Of a DNA stretch of 64,000 nt, positions 1-10,900 are shown piece by piece. The position numbers were made by a program, and so were the translations under genes. Position 1 is the first letter of the stretch, and every line of letters begins with the position of its first letter. The stretch is from Steinernema hermaphroditum (Eukaryota > Nematoda > Chromadorea > Rhabditida > Steinernematidae). The notes below the pieces were generated by a model that saw only the letters and a list, made by a program, of their open reading frames with translations, did not search any database and was not told the DNA's origin. The stretch is from NCBI GenBank assembly GCA_030435675.1, contig CM059623.1:2258012-2322011 (forward strand). The letters run 5' to 3'.

Positions 1-945
1 ATCTGTACCTGATTTTTGATTAAAAATGCCGTATTGAACAGATCAGATATTTGTAACTTCTCTCAGGCGTCATTATTTTTGACAAAAAGCAATCTTTTGT
101 ACGGCTATGTATGTATAGTTGTCTTGTATGATTACTAAAAACAGACATATTTTTGAGGTTTTTGGTAATTTCCTTCCCACTACGTCATCTTGAAGTTAGA
201 GCAGTGATAGAAGACCGCACGCATCGGCTCCATTAGTCTCATTTTTGGTACCAGTCTTTTGTAGGATAAGGCTGCGTATGATTCTTGGCTGTATATGGTT
301 CCAGTTGTGTGTGATTGCTAAAGACAGTATACAGTAGCTTATTTTTGTTACTGTGCCACGCATCCAGTCTGTTGAACAACCAGATGTACTTTTTTAATGG
401 CCACAGTACACCCTTTCTTCTAAAAGAGTACACCCAAATGAGAACGGAAGTTGCCTTGTTAAGAGTTTATCGTAGCTTAAATGTACTTTCTTCGTTAAGC
501 TACTCGCAGTCATCCTCGGAACACGACCACGGAAGTACTAAGTTAATTATTTAAGCTTTTCAACTCTGTTTTCTTTGGAACTCATTGTCCAACGTCACTT
601 CTGGCATGCTTCACTTCATCGGTATTCCCAAAGGCGGCTCAGCCCAAGCGTTAGTTAGCGCGATCATCAGGAGTGTTTTTATAGGTACAGGTTTATGTTG
701 ACGTCAGATGGTTTTAAACGGAGCGCTTAAGAAGGGGTAATCCGCTATTCTGAATGGGAATATAAATGTGTCGCCTGCCTCTAGCTGGTTTGCTTTACTT
801 GGCACTCGGATATTCATTTTTGGATCCGTGTGTGATTAGTTACCTTAGTAGGTATTGGCTTCTCTTTGATAACGATTAAGGCTGTGCGAAGATAGAATTC
901 ACAATTCTCAGCATGGCTGTTGCGCCCAGAGGCGGAAGCTTATTT
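1..945. other. AT-rich non-coding stretch
   Basis: I see no supported gene here. The short open frames lack domains, start context and splice partners. The stretch carries six copies of the plus-strand heptamer ATTTTTG (12, 75, 149, 241, 341, 816) described in the findings. Confidence 0.5.
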
Positions 946-1013
946 GAAATGTGTAAAGCTCTTATCAAGGAGGGTTCCCAATGGGATTCCTTTATAAGAG
1001 CCTTACACATTTC
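946..1013 (+). ncRNA. Candidate small hairpin RNA (pre-miRNA-like)
   Basis: The left arm (GAAATGTGTAAAGCTCTTAT, continuing CAAGGA) pairs with the right arm ending CCTTACACATTTC over about 26 positions with two mismatches. The terminal loop itself contains a short CCC/GGG pairing. Total length is 68 nt, the size of a nematode pre-miRNA. A run of seven T follows directly at 1014-1020, which could also act as a Pol III terminator. No conserved miRNA seed was recognised. A short foldback transposon remnant is the main alternative. The structure is seen; the function is inferred. Confidence 0.45.
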
Positions 1014-2577
1014 TTTTTTTCTGATAACTTCCCAAGTGCCACACGCCGATCGGAAACGTGTTAGAACAGATAGAGACTGAGCGAATGGCCTCATGTAAAA
1101 TAGCCTCTCTCAATGAGTTTTCAGTACCTAAAACAGGGATTGAGCTCTACAAAAAATCATGGAAGTTTAGGTCATTGAATTCGACCTAGGTGACAATGTC
1201 TCTTCAGTTGAATGGTTATATTTTCGGGGGGTCGCCAGGCTCGAACTTCCGACCTCCAAGGGACCAAACGATTTTCCCATCTCTTTTTGACTACTAATAC
1301 ATCTTTTTGTGCTCGATGTATTTTTGGACACTCTAAATGTCGTGCTGTATAACACAACCTCTTAAACGTCATACGTTCTAAGCTTAACACAGTTAACAAA
1401 TGGTGAAATGGTCAAACATATTCGTCACATGCTGCAATACCCAAATTCCATGATTTGTGTAAATTCTTCGTCTTTTCGGGAGGGAATCGAGATCAGGCGA
1501 GTTTATGACACTTGAACAACAACCACTTCGAGTGCCTCGTGTCGCTACTCGGTGTGCCACCAACAGATCTCTGGTGTGGCCCAGCGATATGTTGTCAAAA
1601 TGCGAGCGCTATTTATGGCAATTTTCTCGAAGTGCGCCGCAGGACAATAGGTGGGCAATTCACTGGAATACGATTGCTGTTTTCAATGGGAGCGTTTATA
1701 CGGGCTGAGGGTGTATAACGCGGGCGTTATTTCCCGATGGACTACTCGAATTTGATCAGTGATCAGATTGTCTGTTCGGATACATTTTTGAGTGTGGATT
1801 TTGAAAGGAACTAACATTTTCGAACATAGGTTCTCGTAGCAATTTCTGCCCTACGAATTCAATTGAGAAAAGGTCAAAGACACTTGATCACTTTACCGCT
1901 GAAGAGAACATCTCAATCTGTTTGGACTACGAAGTGCGTTCTTTTCGCCCCTTTCCGAAAACAAGATCGCTATTTACGGCAATTTTCCCGCGACACTGTC
2001 GTTCGCTGGCCGATTCGAGGTTATAAAATGGCGTATGTTGTGCTGTCCGCCTTTAACCATCCTGTTTGAATGTGCGTCTAAGGTTTTTGATCATTCACAA
2101 CTGCACGAATTGTACGTGCTGTTTTCAAGTATCCACCATTGTGAAGGTTTTGAGTTAGGTGACGCTCCCTGACATATACTAAGTGGTCGATTTTTGTAAC
2201 ATATATTTCGAATCTTTGATATTTTATAGATATCGTTTGAACGTCATTGCTTCACTTTCTTAAATAAGTCAAATTTTTGCGAGATCGGAAGGTGGAGAGA
2301 TCATTTATGACAACAAAACCCTATGCTTCTTACGTCTTACGTTTTTTCACTCTCGTTGCTTGGCATGTCAAAGGGTTATAATTTTTGTCGCTTGAATTCG
2401 TGATGAATCAATAAGCGAAATTGGCGCTCTTGCTTGAATTACGATTGTAGATGAATAATATGTATCTGTGTATAGTATTATGATGCCAGTTTATCTGTTT
2501 TTCGATTAAAATTAATTTGGTAAATTGGAGACATTACTGCTTGTATGACACTAACTCTGGAGCGGAGCGATTACATA
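1014..2577. other. Non-coding stretch with weak internal repeat
   Basis: No supported gene. A weak repeat is visible: the phrase 'gctatttatggcaattttc' near 1608 recurs as 'gctatttacggcaattttc' near 1968. Both lie in similar short open frames, suggesting an old duplication of a decayed sequence. ATTTTTG copies are at 1320, 1784, 2190, 2273 and 2381. Confidence 0.4.
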
Positions 2578-3950
2578 CAGGGTGTTCAGAAAGTTCTTCA
2601 ACGCATCGAAATGTTGGATTTCAACAATTTTATGCACATCTCTGGGAATTTTAAACGATGTATTCATATTTGCCAGTCCTTTTTACCCCTTATTCACTGT
2701 TTTTTTGAGACTTTTATTCTGTTTTATTTGAAAAAACTTGGACTCCGAAAAACCGCGTTTTGGCATCGTGCTAGACAGTCAGACCTCAACATCTACAAGG
2801 ACCTAAGTGCCTCGATATGCCGTCAAACGAGTGCGGGATCGATTCCAGGAGACTCGTGGGATCAAGAACCATCCCCAAAACGGAAAACCGAAGACCACAA
2901 GAAATCCGGCGGTCCGAAAAACTGGTCCAACAAAAAATCTAGCGGAATCCTGAGCGTTCGCTGAGGAAGTTAGTGAAAGTCCACAGAATCAACCGAGAAT
3001 CGATGAATTACGCAACCTTGTACATTTTGGGGAACATGGCCTGGCAAAGACGCCACGCCACCATAGACTCCCTTAAGAAAACACTGGAGCCAGGCTAGAA
3101 ATTAGTCTGGAAACCCATGTGCCTCGGCCTAATTGTCAAGGAACGTTTTCAAGCCTGCATCGATGCTGGCGCTGGGCACTTCGGATGATATCCACGCTAT
3201 ATGTGTGTAGTTTTGCGCGCTGAATAACGTAGTGTAGTTTGTTATCCGATAAAACTGCGTTTTGTTCCAAAAATCATGGCATTTTTGTGTTGCAGAACTT
3301 TCTGAACACCCTGTAAGGTGAAGTTCTGAGCAGCCACATCAAAGCACGGCTAACATCAGAGGGGTTCTCATCGGTTTGGCTTAGGCACTTTTTGACTAAA
3401 TGGGTTGACAATGAACAACTTGGATCTTCGCTTTGGCACTAAGGTATTCATGATTGGTTTTACGTTTTATCATTGTCGTTGCTTGACGATTTTTCACAAT
3501 TTAAAGAGTCACAATTTTTGTCGTCCGGAAATAGCTGGTGAATCACTAAGCTAATCATTCTACAAAGTCGCTCCATAATTTTATGCGTTTATATAGTGCT
3601 TGTTCCTGTGTGGTCAAACCATAAACGCCTTTTGGTGATTTTTGTTCGGAATCGAACTGTGCACATATCTATGATAAAGAATCTCGTTCAATTATATGTT
3701 GAATTGAAGGTTTTTGCTATAGCTTGCTCAAAGCGGTAGGTTTGAAACAAAATGAGTTTATCTTCGTTCTTCGAGTTTACCTTTGCTGCTTTATTATTTC
3801 AATATATACATTCGACATATACACTATTAATTAACGTTTCGTTTTGTCGTCCTTGGCTGTCAAAGAGTTATAATTTTTGTTTTGTTTGGTAGTAAGCGCT
3901 GGATCACTTAATTTACAAAACACTATTCTAAAAAGTGGCTTCACTGGATT
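2380..3950 (+). repeat. Three diverged copies of a 100-bp repeat
   Basis: Segments near 2330-2420, 3460-3570 and 3833-3950 share an order of phrases. Each has a 'cgttgcttgg' or 'gtccttggctg' block, then 'caaagrgttataATTTTTGt' (second copy 'aaagagtcacaATTTTTGtcg'), then a 'ggtgaatcactaag'-like block. Identity is patchy, so the copies are old. The mariner at 2578-3313 lies between the first and second copies. Each copy contains one ATTTTTG. Confidence 0.5.
2578..3313 (+). mobile_element. Internally deleted Tc1/mariner element
   Basis: Matching terminal inverted repeats of about 20 bp (CAGGGTGTTCAGAAAGTTCT) bound a 736-bp element flanked by TA on both sides (2576-2577 and 3314-3315). Inside, plus-strand frames 2828-2960 give a helix-turn-helix segment (RVRDRFQETRGIKNHP). 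The text then jumps to a C-terminal block (HATIDSLKKTLE and RFQACIDAGAGHF). The DDE catalytic core is therefore missing and there are in-frame stops. The terminus and C-terminal block resemble the intact maT transposase at 18.6 kb, so this is a non-autonomous deletion derivative of a related element. Confidence 0.8.
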
Positions 3951-5152
3951 ACATTTGAATAAAAGGGATTCTATGGGCACCATCTTCTATCATAAAGTGT
4001 ATTGAGGCTTCTGAAAACTTACAAGCATCGGCAATGTTTTTGAGAACTTACTTCATGATTACTGGTGGAAAATATTGTTTAATTAAACATTTTTGTGCAG
4101 CTTCTTAGATATAGGGATCTGCATGATATAGCAATGATTGGATTTGTCTTCGCTAAGCTAAGACATGTCACTGGGCTCATGGAACATATCTGAGACTAAG
4201 CATTTTTGTTGCAAAAACGCCTATGTTTCTTATGGTCTTTTCTCTTTGTAGAATTCGGTAGGAAAGCTGATTATTTTGGACTGTAGATTCCTGCTCAAAG
4301 CATTATAGTATCCAAGCACATACTGCAACCACTATTTTTGGCATGGCTTTCACAACCAAGCTAGACATCAACTCTGATAACTTCACTATACATTTTTGGT
4401 TCTCTCAGCGAATTTCAGGAACCTTCCTGTTCTCTTATTCGTTGTTTTTCATCTGCGTGTTCGACAAATAACGAATGTTTTTGAGACGCAACTAATTAAA
4501 TATCATAAATACGAAATGTATAATGTATGAATGTTGTATTCAGACGATTAGTTATGTAGTAGGAAAAACACCATTGTCTCTAAGATCAGCATCAATGTGT
4601 AGAAGTCTGAACAGTCAAAACATCTTACTAAGCCATTCTTTTGAGAGGAGAAATTGCAGGCGGAACTAAAACCGATGTAAACAGTCTTTTATGTCGATCT
4701 TTGAGGCACACTCATCCGATTAGTGATCTTTATTGTATGCGGGCTTAAGTGACGATCATCCCTGTGTTCGTGAGCAGTTCAGTGCGCGATCGGAATTCGG
4801 CGTTTCCCGTGAATCACTGTCGTCGGATGCTTTTCGAAATGCTGTCGCATTTGTAGGCGTTTAGTGGTGTCCAAGCGTAGATTTTAACCAAATCTTCACG
4901 ATTGCTCACATTTCTGCGGGACTTCGCGGGGCGGGGCGGGTGGTTCGTCGATAGTGGCGGGCTTCCTGTCTAGACTTCTTGTTTCACATCACATTTTTCA
5001 TAAGCGAACGAAGTATTTCTGAAAAATTTTTGAATAACAGTTTCTTTATCTTTGAAGAGTACAAATTGGTATACAAAAAGATTACGGTCTCTTTCTACTG
5101 ACTTTATATCGACTAGCTCGCTTTTGTTCGGTAATACAATTCATGTACTGTA

Positions 5153-5830
5153 TGAATCACTTCTGAATCGGTTTGCAGAGATATTTCACTCAACTTTTTG
5201 GGAATGGCAGAAACCGTCAATGTAGTCAATCGAATATTGATGCATTGGTCTGCTATACATCATTTGTTCAGTTTTCGTTAGGGTAATCATCATAGAAAAT
5301 CTGGATCATCTTAGGACGTTTTTTATGCCTCTGGTCAAAGCCATTCGTGGCTCATAACGTGACCCAAAAAAGCAGATGTTTGGATTCAACACAAGCAAGC
5401 TTTTGCTAGCAGGCATCTTGTTCGTTTTCCTACTATTTGAACAATCATTTGTCTCCAGTACTGACTCAAAGATCTTCCATTAGAACCCAGCTTGGTCAAC
5501 ATGAATCACTGATGAACCATTTAGCACAGATATATAGTTCAGATTTAGCATAAATTTTTGGCATCCATCAACGAAATGAATTGAATATTGCTGAATTGAT
5601 CTGCTATACATCATATGTTCAGTACGCGTTAGGTTAGAAATCGCCACAGAAGACAACGATCATTTTACGACGTTTTCTGTACCTCTAGACAAAGCCAATC
5701 CACTCGTGACCAAAAAAAGCAGATTTACGGATTCAACCCGAAACTACCTAGCCTCTTGTTTGTTTTTCTATGGTTTAAGAATCATCTGTCACCAGTACTT
5801 ACTCAAATATCTTCCAGTAGAATCAAAGAG
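5153..5830 (+). repeat. Diverged tandem repeat, two units of about 350 bp
   Basis: Unit A (about 5153-5489) and unit B (about 5503-5830) align along their whole length. Shared blocks, in order, are 'tgaatcact', 'tctgctatacatcat' with 'tgttcagt', 'cgttaggt', 'gacgtttt', 'aaaaaagcaga', 'ggattcaac', 'cttgttyg' and 'actcaaakatcttcca'. Neither unit holds an open frame of note. Only unit B carries ATTTTTG (5554). This is a local duplication of unknown function in a region without genes. Confidence 0.7.
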
Positions 5831-6688
5831 AGAGAGAGTCAAAATTATCGACACATATTGACTTGATGTTGTTGACTGTTCAGTCGTGTTCACTGAATTC
5901 TTGTTTGGAAAGTTCAATTCCATAAATTTATGTGAAATGGACTTGTTATGGGATGCACTTTTCATAATGGATTTTCGGAACGTTAAATGGTATGGGTACT
6001 CCGAGCACTAAAGCACATCCTCGAAGTACAAGTGTGGTGATATAATGGAAATATTGGATCGTTTTTCAGTTGGGATTTTTATTTTTGAGAGCTTCATACT
6101 TATGACATTCAAAGCTCATAATTAGGCCTTAAAATTAAGAATATAATTTTCTACTCTTTGGTTAGCGGGTGACACTATTCAAGGGTTACACAAAGCAACA
6201 AGAAAGAATGTTTCACATATGGCTTTACTGGCATAGGCCAAATTGTCTCCCAATTTAATCACTCTTATGTTCGCGAATCAAAGACGTCTTCAAGTCCTTC
6301 AGATTAAAAGAAAACGGTGGTGACTACTTAGACGTGTTGATTTTTGATCTAGTTAATGCGTTTTTATAATTCGCACAGAAGAATACAACAGTAGTGACCA
6401 AGAGTGATTGGGATTTGTTTCATTGGTTTCAGCATAACATCCTTTATTGCGTAAGTCCAATTGAAGGCAAGGTTGATTCTTTGAAAATGGCTTGTTTCCA
6501 AATCCCATCCCAGTAGACAAAGTCCAACGCCGCCCTTACTCCTCATCACACACACAATTATAAAGGATAGCCCAAAACAGGGCATTTAGACAAAGTCTGA
6601 AATGTCAATGCCATGAGCAGGTAAGACCGGTCGGCAAGCGAAAAACTTAAGAAACCAACCGGTCTCATCGTTCTCAAATGCTGAGCGG

Positions 6689-6754
6689 CATTCTAGACTT
6701 CTTTCTAGACGTCTAGAACTCTACTCATTCTAGACTTCTTTCTAGACGTCTAGA
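6689..6754. repeat. Perfect 29-bp direct repeat with TCTAGA palindromes
   Basis: Two identical 29-bp copies (6689-6717 and 6726-6754) are separated by 8 bp. Each contains 'ttctagactt' and the palindrome TCTAGACGTCTAGA. No gene is adjacent. Confidence 0.75.
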
Positions 6755-7964
6755 TACCATTTTATGTAGGGCAACAGAAGCAATTCGAACACACTTCGAG
6801 TACTAACGGCTCTATATTGTATATTTATCTAGCAAGGCTCCCGGAACGAAAAATTGGGTCGGGAACTCTACTCTTCTGTGAGCTTGTAACGAAAGTCACT
6901 GTTTTTTTTGCCTATTTCTTCTTTCACTTCATGAACAGACAGTTGTTCAGCAGACTCTGTCGCGTGGGATGAGCCTTGATTCGATCGTCTTCGTACTTTT
7001 TCCATCGACTTATTAGTTTATGCGTGGATCACCCTGTGGTCTGAAACCTTTCCAACTCATGAATCTCAAGCTAAGTATTTAGCAAACCAATGGTTCTTTT
7101 GATAATTCGATGAACAAAGCATGAAGGCATTTGAGCCAGGGATCCGTCAAAGTCCCCTGAACAATAAAATTAGGCAAAATCGCACGAGAAAGTCATTGTA
7201 GGGTCAAAAGCGCTCCAAATTTTTGTTGCGGATGACTAGACGCGTTAACTTCATATGATCCCATTGCTACACTTTAGCATAATTCATTTCTACTACTTTG
7301 CGTAAACACTATTATTTATGGGATCCCATTTATGCTATACTCTCTACGCCTATAGCCCTTTTTATATGGTCCCCGTTGAAATTTTCTCCCCACACAACCA
7401 CTCTCCTTCTCAAAATTGGACACACAATACTGGCCCCTATCCTCTCAAACGAGTGTCCTTGAATTGTCAGACGAAAGCACACACGGATGGCCGCCCGCCC
7501 AAACAGCCCACGGATCGGAATCCACCGCCGTCAGCGCCAAAAACAAACTTAATCCGCGTAGTTCATTTTTCGTCTCAGTGCCCTTGCCTCCGGGCTGACG
7601 TCGGGAAGAACAGCTGCTGGAGACATTACACCGCGACAAACACGCGCGTCAATTAACCCCCTCGTTCCTCCTCAAAACTTCAATGTTTACTACCGCACGT
7701 GTCCGTTCCACGCAGCGGCCCTGCGGTCCGTCCGATCGGATGACGAAAACATTCTCGCAACGTCACCGTGACACATAACGCCTTCTTGTAGGAGGGCCAA
7801 CGGCGTCGCCGGGCGTCCCGGAATGTTTCCTTTGTTTTTCTTTATTCCGCTCCCCACCACTTCGTCGCCACCACCGCCACTGTTTTGCTCATTTCGCCTT
7901 CGTTTCAGCCGGATATCGACGGGTAGACTCGACGTCTTCTTCTGCCTCCAACGACGACGAAGAG

Positions 7965-10900
7965 ATGGGGATCGAGTCCCAGGCAGAGGTGCACAAACTC
8001 ATCGTTGTTGTGCTCTTCCTCGCCTGTGCCGGAATCTCTAATTGGGCCGCCCTCGCCTACATCCATGACTTCGTGGGGAGGTAAGTCGTTTTACGTAGAA
8101 GCGTTTGGAGTGTACTGAAGATATCTTTGTCTTTTGGGCATTAGTGGGTGTAATATGCAGGTCTATTTGACTGGGACTAGGTTTTGTGAAACAGTGCGGT
8201 TCAGAAAAGGGAAACATGATGCAAGAATTCCAATGTTCTTCCCACTGGTATACAGGTCTAGTGAACTTCTTAAAGGGCTTCTCCGCCGTAACAATTTTTG
8301 AGCAGAAAGGCCTGACCAATTGTGTATAACCTACCTCCCGCTGTTTAATCTCTCGGGATCTGATGGGCATACTGTAGAAGACGCATTTGATTTTTAGTAC
8401 GTCAACGTGGTACATTGCTGTGTCCACAAAACAATCATCTTTACCGGGATGTAGGTCGTGGCATTGAAAACAAGATACGGCATAATAATACCATCCAGAT
8501 ACGCAGACTTTAAAAAGGATTGATATATTTTTGGTCACTTTCCTTTACCACTCTACAAAGCGAAAATGAGGAGAAAGGCTGACTCAACTGCTCAAGACTT
8601 TGTATATTTTGAAATTGACCTTGTGAAAATTGAAATTTTTAAATTTGAAGTGACCACAACCATGTCTGTATCTACAGCTCTCACCTTACATCTCCTTTAT
8701 TTGTGATGCAGATCTCGCCTAGCTGGTCCTCATAACCGCGTTGCCCTGTTCTATGGACAAGCGTATCAATGAGAAATATCGAAATTTTTGTCGTGACATA
8801 AACGGAAATACGGTAACGGTACCCTTTTAGTAGCGGCTTTTGTTAACGATTAAATTACGCCAGATGAGTCAATTTTTGAACGGGTAACATCAAAACTTAC
8901 ATAGGATTTACACATTTCATGGTTCACAAGTCAAAAGAGCTTAATGAAATATTAACATTTTTGTGGTGTCTGTCTAGACTGTCTCAAAAGAGTGACTCTG
9001 AGTCTGCCCTCGACAACAGGCGATACAACATACGAAGAAGGACCCATTTTCCCCCCAAAAAAAAAAAGATTTTTGCGGACCAGCTATAGATTTCATATTT
9101 GCTTCTGTATGAGATATGCATGTTTTACTCATTGCAGCTTTTATGCCACCAGGAGACAGCATGTTGTAATGAAGGGGTACTCAGGTTACTTTAAAAAACA
9201 CATTTTTGGAGTCCAGGGAAGCTAAACACGTTTCAACTATATTGCTTTCTTAGATTGTTTATCACTATTTTTGATGCCCAGAGCTCCCCATGTTTAGAAC
9301 CGATCTTCCACGAACAGATACTATCCCTTTGTGCTCACTAATTTTCGATATAGTCTTTGAACCAATCCCCCACTCACCAGGCGTCTGTCACTTTGTGCGA
9401 CTGAATAGCGGCGGAAAGAAAACAATTAGCTCAATGAAAGGCCGATGCATAAATTTTCGGACGCTGTCGGCGAAGAGCTTTTGTTTCTTTTCGGAAAAAA
9501 GAAGGAAGTTATGTTATTTGTGTGCGATGAGGAAGTAGCTGGAAGGAATTCGGACTATGGAAACTTTTTAGGTGTATAGGTTAAGGTTTTTTAAGTGCTC
9601 GTCATGAAGGAACAGTCGGTCTTGGCGTTTTACAAATTATGCATTGGTCTGTTCAGTGAAGGGACTGATCTATGATTTTCGTGCCTTGAACATGCAACAT
9701 CCTTGAACATTTGTGCCTTGAACAGTTTTCGTGCCTTGAACTTGAAATTTAGTGCGTTGAGAACGCATAAGAGCTATATAATTTGAAATCGAAAAAAATC
9801 GTTGATTAGCAAATTTTTGGACATACGGATCAGTGAATATGCAGTTGTATCAGTGCCATCAATGCAAATACTAGTTATTTGTTTGCTAGCAGTACAATAC
9901 ATATATGGATGTTTTCTTGCCGACTGCATCAATGACGTTCACAAACTGAGAAGTGGGGACCGAATCAAATGTCAGTAGCAAGCCTTATCCTTTAAGTAGT
10001 CCATGAAGTGGCAAGATTTGCGGTGAACTTCTCTACAAATTCAAGATCATCAGGAACAAAGACTTCTTGTACTACCTCTTAAAAATCTATTGGGAATTAT
10101 GGATTAAAAAATCTACTAGGAATTGGGCATTCGTTATCCTTCATTTCATGCTTCAGCTGATTAGCGCTACGTAATGAAGTCCAAAAACGAGACATTTCTT
10201 CATTTTTTTTCGCATGACCCACAAAGAGGTAGGCATTGCTGAGAAATTTGAGCACCAGCCAGATTTCACCAGTTCTATACGGTTTGGATAATGCAATCCA
10301 CAGATATCCGATGAAAAAGAAAGTGCACAGCTAAATCGTAATCTATGTAATCGACGAGTCTTAGATCCGAAAAGCTGGTCGAATCTGGTTGGTATGCAAG
10401 GGTCTTGGATTCAACAAGTTTCAACGGGTATGTCCGGGATTCTCAACAATGTTGAAACTTGCATGTTCAATATGCTCTGGAATATCAGAAGTGGAGAGCA
10501 CTGACATCTTCATGTTATTCATAGACCTCTGCATGCTTTGTCTCCGGCATCCGCACATGAATCAGGTGCGTTACTTCACAGGCATGGGAAACTTGAGTTG
10601 TTTTCGCCATTATAATGTCAACGGAGGTTGTTACTTGTCAATCAAATTGACTTGACAGAGTGATTAGGCTCTTAAGTTCAGAATCGTTATCGTTTAGTGA
10701 GTCATGGATGATCATGAAATAACTTACAAGAGTCAGGAGAAATCTCATGCATCTTTACGTCAAGATGACTTAAAGTGTGAGATGACAGTTCAGTGGCTAT
10801 ACATGTGAGCATCTCATCGTGAACAGAAACACAAAAAAGGCTGTTGTCACTGCGGCGACTTAATTGATTTCCGACAAAAAACGATTTTTAATCAGATGTG

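Larger units (their letters stand above)
3316..7964. other. Gene-poor AT-rich region; GC-richer 5' flank of the SMS gene from 7.44 kb
   Basis: Apart from the repeats listed separately, no supported gene is visible. From about 7440 to 7960 base composition becomes GC-richer directly upstream of the sphingomyelin synthase start, so that part probably holds its promoter and 5' UTR. Open frames at 7318-7656 show no domain and look like composition artefacts. Plus-strand ATTTTTG copies occur throughout. Confidence 0.5.

Noticed and set aside
7318..7656. 112-codon plus-strand frame upstream of SMS
   Set aside because: Pro/Ser/Thr-rich without domain or conserved start; probably promoter or 5' UTR sequence.
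8038..8538. 166-codon minus-strand open frame
   Set aside because: Lies in the SMS exon 1/intron 1 region, no domain, no start or splice context, and no family resemblance.
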